A stretch of 64,000 nt of DNA from Siderastrea radians. Taxonomy: Eukaryota; Cnidaria; Anthozoa; Scleractinia; Rhizangiidae. Shown here one piece after another: positions 58,708 through 64,000 of the stretch; position 1 is the stretch's first letter, and each line of letters opens with the position of its first letter. The notes beneath the pieces were generated by a model that made no database searches, had not been told where the DNA came from, and saw nothing but the letters and a program-made list of their open reading frames with translations. Made by a program: the position numbers and the translations under genes. The stretch covers positions 53,228,711 through 53,292,710 of the forward strand of contig OZ024889.1 of the NCBI GenBank assembly GCA_964017195.1, given 5' to 3'.

Positions 58708-59884
58708 GGTCGGCTTCTGCGATGTCTTTGAGTACTTCTGCTCGATTAGAAATCCACTTACGAATGCGGAAACCAGCCAGGCTACCTAGTTCTGTCAGCT
58801 GTCTTCGTGTTTCTTTCGCGATCTCGACTATAGGTACGGATGGCATCAAATCATCTATGTAACAATTGTGGTGAACAGCTTCGGCCGCCAAAGGGTACTT
58901 GCTCTTGTGGTTCTCAGCGTGGGTTTGCCAGGTAAACTGAGCGCAAGACGGGCAGTAGCATCCGCCAAAAACGAATCGGGAGAACTCGTAAACTTGAGGA
59001 AGACTCTTTGTATCGAGGTTTCGCCACAGGAACCGATGAAATGGTCCGTCTTCCGGTTTAAGAATTAGCCGGTGGTGCATTTGGCTGACATCACCCACTA
59101 GAACTTCCAGCTCTTGAAGAAATCTCACAAGAATATCAAAGATGTTACTTTGAAGCTTTGGTCCATGCAAAGCTTCAGTGTTCAAGCTTTTGTCATTGAA
59201 CTTAGTAGATGCATCGAAAACGATTCTGACTTTAGTCGTTTCTCTGTCTGGGCGTACCACTGGGAAATGAGGAAGAATCCACTCGCTGTCTGGCTCAGGT
59301 TTGGAGTTTGGTACTTAAAGAATGTATCCTTTGTGCAGATAGTAATCTATTACGCCTTGGTAGGCATGGGCAAGGCGTGTATCTTTCATGAGCTTGTTCT
59401 CAACCAGTCGGAGTCGCCTCTTTGCGATTGGTCGATTGTTTTCGAGACTCGGTCTTTCGTTTTTCCACGGTACAGCGACCTCATACCGTTCCCCATTGTA
59501 CGTTAAGGACTGCTCGACTTTCTTCCACGCAAACCTCTCGTCCGGGGTCATACCACTGTTTTCTGATGTCTGTGCAGTAATTCCGATTGTCTCTAGGTCC
59601 CACAACCGTTTGAGAGTTGTGTTCATATCTGCTTCGTTTGCTTCTAGTATTGTGGGAAACATGTCTGGTGATGCGAGTTGTGCACGAAAGGTGTGTAGAT
59701 AGCCAGTGTTCGCTGATTGAGGACGTTGTTCCGATTTGCCGATTCTTCCGATTGCTGTCCATCCTAGGGGACAAAGTCTTGCGGATGGTTCATCCTCCTT
59801 GCCTCGAATTTCTCGTATCAGGAACATCAAATTATAATAGTCAGTCGATGACCCCTTTTTGCGCGAGCGTAGGGAATGGCACAT
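58628..59884 (-). pseudogene. BEL/Pao reverse transcriptase
   Basis: An upstream frame holds the pre-RT region (WDLETIGITAQTSEN, KNERPSLENNRPIAKRRLRL), the next the RT core: RIVFDASTKFNDKSLN, LVGDVSQMHHRLIL and the catalytic box CYIDDLM. The frame changes near 59280. RT active-site aspartates are present, but the gene cannot be read through. Confidence 0.9.
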
Positions 59885-59968
59885 CTTTCAAGTGATCCTA
59901 CTGGTGTTGAATCTCGACCCAGTTGGTGGGTTTCATTCCGCCACAAATCTTGTCGCTTGTTCCCACGA

Positions 59969-60487
59969 CTATGGAATGTCGACTTTCCCATCGATGCTCT
60001 CAGTGACGACCTCAACCGTTGCAGCCATCAGATGCACCTTCTGATAGTTAGCTACGTTGATGGTAACTTGTTCTTTTGATGCACGGATCCCCAATGCTTC
60101 GATAACATCTTCATTGGCGCAAGTTGTGTCGCTTCCCTCATCGAGAAAGCAGTTCACTAAAAGCCGTGTTTTGCCATGTTTCAGTATCACTGGGATTGTA
60201 CGGAGTGCGATTATTCTCTCGTCGTGTTTCTTGGCTGTGTTCAGGGTCGTGGCGTGGGTGGTTCTATCCCCCTCCGTGATCGGTGGTGTCGATTCCTTCT
60301 TTTTTTTTGATTTTTCATCAAGCAGAGGGTGATGAGTCTTCAAACGTCCGTCAATGTTACATAGTTTACTCTCGGGACATTCGTTTCCTAAATGATCGTC
60401 ACGCAAACAGCGATAACAGAGACCAAATTGCTTCGCTGCTTCCCATTTCTTCTGAGTAGGCCAGCCGCTTAAAGCTTGACATTTCAA
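59969..60487 (-). pseudogene. BEL/Pao zinc knuckle and aspartic protease
   Basis: A zinc knuckle CYRCLRDDHLGNEC followed by the protease active-site segment NCFLDEGSDTT. The residue between Asp and Gly is Glu, rather than the usual Ser or Thr. Frame breaks separate it from gag (about 60500-60990) and from RT. Confidence 0.85.
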
Positions 60488-60996
60488 AATGGGATAACTT
60501 TCGCCACACGCTCGGCAAGCTTTCTGTTTTCTTTCGCCATTGGGGGGGGGGGGGAAGGCTTCTGTTTTCGATCGTCTTCGGGTGGCGAAGACTTCTGTTT
60601 CTAATCGTCGTCCAGTTGCGTGCCGTACGATTTTCCTGACTTCGAATCGGTTCCTCGTCTGTTCCCGTTGCCGTCGTCACGTCTTCGTTGCGAAAATTCT
60701 CCTGATTTCTGTGTAAATCCGTGCTTCCCTTCAGACGCTTGCATCTGAAAGTCCGCCTCCTCCACTAGCCATTCATTTAAAGTTTACATCGTTTCCGTTT
60801 TTCCCTTTTCTTTTACCTAGCGATAATACTGCTTGAGCAGATTCTCTGGTATTTTTTCGACTACGATTCCATAAAGAGTGCCCCCCTCCAAGTGCGCTTC
60901 GAGCTTGTTTTCTTTTAGAACTACCACGGTTCGCTCTCAAACGTCGGCAAACTTGTTAAGATATTTCGGATTTCCTTCGATAAGTGGCTTGATTTT

Positions 60997-61653
60997 TCAC
61001 AATTCATCTAGCTGGGCTTGAACCTTTCTCCGATCCCCACCGTATTTTCGTTGCAATCTTGCTATTGCAGCGTTGTACGCGAACTCGGAATATCCGAGGC
61101 CTTTGATGGTTTCCGCCGCCTCGCCACGAAGACAACTTTCCAGTCTCAGCATCTTGAATTGAGGCGCCAGCGATGTGGTGTCCACGCAGGTAGAAAAGGC
61201 AGCAACCCATTGTTGAAACTCCAATTTATTTCCTGTGAGCATTGGAATTCGGATCCTTTCAAGTTGTTTATGAGGCTCGCTATTCGCCACGTGGGGATTA
61301 CATTCCTTGGTATCCACGCTTGTAGAAGCGAGTGCTTTGGACGAAATTCCGATGGAAGCCAAGGATGAACGCGCTTGAATTCTTTCTTGGTCGATTTTAC
61401 CGATCAAAGAGTCTGCTTCATCGCCAATCTTTTCCGCTTGATCCGTTTGTTCCTCTTTCTCTAGCGCAGATTCGAGTTCCTCCATTACCGATAATACTTC
61501 TTGTTTTCTTTCCTTGATTCCTTCCAATACGGCTTTAATGCCGGTACGATCTGGTTTAGATTCCGATAAACGTCCTGCAAGATCCGTCAACGATTTTGTG
61601 ATAGCTGTTTTTAACTTTCTTTTCGCTTTCTTTAGCTCCTTCACCGAAGTCAT
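60997..61653 (-). pseudogene. BEL/Pao gag (DUF1759)
   Basis: Starts at an ATG at 61651-61653, about 125 bp after the 5' LTR. It has a coiled-coil-like N-terminus and the DUF1759 pattern (IRIPMLTGNKLEFQQWVAAF ... LRLESCLRGEAAETIKGL ... ALARLQRKYG-like end). It stops early at 60997, before the zinc knuckle, because of a stop codon. Confidence 0.85.
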
Positions 61654-61761
61654 GGTTGTCTTCGTTCTGTGCGCCCCGCCTCCAAAAATAAACGACGTTT
61701 CTTATTCGACGTAAAGCAATGTTCGCATCCAAAATCCACTGATAATCCAAAAGTTCTGTTT

Positions 61762-61775
61762 AACTCGAGGGACCA
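61762..61775 (-). other. Primer binding site of BEL/Pao element
   Basis: Minus-strand TGGTCCCTCGAGTT begins three bases after the 5' LTR, complementary to a tRNA ending in ...CTCGAGGGACCA. Which tRNA it is was not determined. Confidence 0.75.
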
Positions 61776-61778
61776 AAT

Positions 61779-61983
61779 TGTTCTTTCCGATTTCGAACTG
61801 TCCGAAATCAACGACGAAAATAGAACGAATATTTGCATCAACCACCGACACGTTTTCTCATTGCAACACACATTTATTCTATTTACAAAATCAAGATATT
61901 AGATTACATCAATTGATTACAGAACTACAAACGGAAGTCACATCAGTGTTCTTGTCACGCAATGTTCTTGCCGCTTCGGAACA
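61779..61983 (-). repeat. BEL/Pao 5' LTR
   Basis: 205 bp direct repeat of 55879-56083 with four substitutions. Confidence 0.95.
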
Positions 61984-63599
61984 GGAGGCATAATTCATAA
62001 CTCAATGAGGGCATTTGTCCACGAAAACACTGCTGTGTAAACTACCTTTTTGTGTCCTTTGTTTTGGAAAAAAAACTATTTACCAGGCTAGCGTAAGTCG
62101 GCAGCCTGCTTGAGTTCGAAAAGAATTTTCATATGAATTAAAGTGAAACAAACCACGTTTTTCGCTAAAAATTGCGTATTAACAATACGGCTGCCATTGC
62201 AACGGAGTAACCTGCGCAGACTATGTTAACTTGACACTTCTATGTTTGAACTTACCAAAAAGTATTAAACAAAATTGGAAAATTGTTATGGTTTTGGGCC
62301 TGCTGTCACCTTATTTGATAAATTGAAAATTTACTGATCAAAGAATGCTTGTACTCAAACGGCAACCGGTTTCCGAATAAGTCGAAAAATAAGAGTTGAA
62401 AATCGATTTTTTGACTTCCGTTAATTTCCGATAATATCCAAAAAACGAAAGTCGAACCTCGACAATCTATTTTATTTTCCTTTACTTGAGTGTACAAATT
62501 TAAACTTTTATGTTTGCTATTCCTCGACTAAAGGGTCCCAAACTGTATTTCCGGTTTTCCAGCGCCGGAAGTATTTCCAAAACGCAAATGAAACTGTGAC
62601 TCTTCTGACTCTTTCCTATTAAAAAAGGTGTTTTCGTGGAAATCTAGAAGCACTAATCATAATACAAGTAACTTCCCGCGCATTACTTTAAGTACACTGT
62701 GCAGTGAAGTGCTCGCTTGCACGCTTCACTGCTCGTGCTGTTCGATCTCTTTGATGGAACGGCCGTCTTTCTTAAGCTATTTAATAGTGGCAATTGCAGA
62801 ATAGGATTGTTTGATTTTTCAAGCTCAAACTATTCAACATTGTTTGGGTATTTGTCAGTTCATGCTGATTTGTTATTAACCTGCGTATAATACATACTAT
62901 CAATGTTTAAAGTGTGGATGTTAGAAAAAACAGGGGTAGAATGAGCGCGCTTTGTTTTCGCTCATTCCTCGGAGCAACATTCATGCCTATATTAAAAGCT
63001 TACTAGATTTGGCTGCCTAAGCCGACCGAAAGTGAGGCCTTACTGGCTTTTACTTAGTCCTGCGTTTTCCCGCAACCTTTCTGTTCAAGATTTGTAGTAT
63101 CCCTAGCGTCTTTAGGATTAAAAGGGAACTTTTTATGATAGTGCTTTAAAAAAATCTGTCACAAGGTCAAGATTAGACATCTTAGTGAAAATGGCGCGTC
63201 TCTCTTATTGGCCCGCAGTCCTTGCTGCTTGATAATTTCAAGCGTCCGGTGCTGGAAAACCGGAAGGACAATTAGCAACCTTAAGGTCGAAAAATGGTTA
63301 TAAAAAATGGACGTAGACATTTATTTTTCGAGTAGGTCGGAACAGGCAAAAGTAAAAAAAAAGATAACTTTCGAATTTCGTTTAAGGAAGGGGGCTTCAG
63401 CGAGCGAGAAGTCAGGAGGTACCTTTTGAAAAAAATTCATTCGTACTGGCATCTCAAATGAAGAGCTAGAAGGACAGGTTCGAACCACTTTTGAGCAGGT
63501 TACCTTAATCTCACTTGAATTCAATCTTAACATGTGTTCAAATTTTTCAAAATCTTCTACTTTCATACATAAAATGAAATAAAATAAAATAAATTGACT
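61984..63599. other. No gene seen
   Basis: No supported coding region, RNA gene or transposon end in this stretch. Confidence 0.5.
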
Positions 63600-63835
63600 T
63601 AGTTTAACAAGGGCGACACTAGACACCCGTCAACTGATAAACCTTTGGCCCTCGGATTGCACATGGAATTGGAATTTGCAAATGTTGAATTTTGAGCAGG
63701 GAGGAAAAACCGGAGGACCCGGGACGAGAACTTACAACAAACTCAACCCACATAAGATGCCGGGACCAGGAATCACACTCAGGCCACGTTGGTGGAAGGC
63801 TAGTGCTCACACCTTTGCGCCAACCCTGGCTTTCC
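63574..63835 (-). repeat. tRNA-derived SINE, copy 2
   Basis: Shares the order and several phrases of the copy at 40524-40735 (plus strand: ttggaatttgca..., aaaaaccgga, ccgggagcg/ccgggaccagg, ctcac...gcgcc) and has an aaata-rich tail at 63574-63595. The B box is degraded. Confidence 0.6.
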
Positions 63836-64000
63836 AGGAGACAGTAAAACACTCTTAACGTAAACTTCCTATAATAAGCCCTGGGCTTAAATTTGTCTAA
63901 AAGGGGTTTTTTGGTTGACATATTTTCGTTTCGTGGAAGGGCGGGGTGGGGAGAGCTTATTATTGGAGGAAGGTTTAATTTGGGCTTCGAAAATGGTTTG

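Larger units (their letters stand above)
55879..61983 (-). mobile_element. BEL/Pao LTR retrotransposon, 6.1 kb, defective
   Basis: 205 bp LTRs (TG...CA) flank gag, protease, RT, RNase H and integrase on the minus strand. Immediately inside the 5' LTR, three bases away, is a primer site beginning TGGTCCCTCGAG (complement of 61762-61775). A polypurine tract gggagggggaaa (complement of 56084-56095) precedes the 3' LTR. Flanks ggtgg and ggagg are a near match to a 5 bp target duplication. LTRs differ at four of 205 positions, so insertion is fairly recent, yet the coding region has many frame breaks. Confidence 0.93.

Overview
The window looks like animal nuclear DNA, most likely from an anthozoan cnidarian (coral or sea anemone type). 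This is inferred from GT-AG bounded exons for C-type lectin and CUB domains, AT-rich intergenic DNA, tRNA-derived SINEs, and an unusually dense load of mobile elements (Polinton, hAT, RTE-like, Penelope-like, BEL/Pao, MULE-like, Crypton-like). No bacterial operons, CRISPR arrays or rRNA genes were seen.

Region by region. 1-1983: non-coding flank with a ~650 bp block repeated at 18064-18670. 1984-16899: a complete, very young Polinton/Maverick (virus-like transposon) with 485 bp inverted repeats that differ at one base and a perfect 6 bp target duplication. 17087-18060 and 19101-21535: hAT-type transposase sequences, one exon on the minus strand and a broken two-exon gene on the plus strand. 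22324-33401: a second, older Polinton with a 5 bp target duplication. It has lost its major capsid, protease and integrase genes through an internal deletion. It sits inside a large inverted repeat of hAT tail sequence (21350-22310 and 35409-36483). 33405-35385: a foldback-type element. 36840-38832: RTE-like LINE remains. 39103-41569: host exons on the minus strand (two C-type lectin domains, part of a CUB domain). 41974-46330: Crypton-like, gag-like and Penelope-like fragments. 50650-52080: MULE-like coding remains interrupted by a 295 bp foldback MITE. 53510-54165: ~64 bp tandem repeats. 55879-61983: a BEL/Pao LTR retrotransposon on the minus strand, LTRs 98% identical but the coding region broken. 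62000-64000: no gene seen, one SINE.

Polinton 1 carries a full virion and replication set: fibre-like protein, packaging ATPase, minor and major jelly-roll capsid proteins, small basic virion proteins, adenain-like protease, a Cys-rich zinc-ribbon protein, a parvovirus-like phospholipase A2, chromodomain integrase, a SAP-like protein and protein-primed DNA polymerase B. The most striking observation is in 10287-12036. The zinc-ribbon, PLA2 and integrase frames are each offset by -1. Each junction has a textbook slippery heptamer in the correct phase (G GGA AAC and U UUA AAC), an immediate zero-frame stop, a 6-7 nt spacer and a GC-rich stem. Neither the PLA2 nor the integrase frame has a usable AUG. 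This predicts a retrovirus-like double -1 ribosomal frameshift cascade in a DNA virus-like transposon. A second notable feature is a directly repeated module holding a perfect kappaB site and a perfect AP-1 site just inside the left terminal repeat, which looks like an immune- or stress-responsive enhancer.
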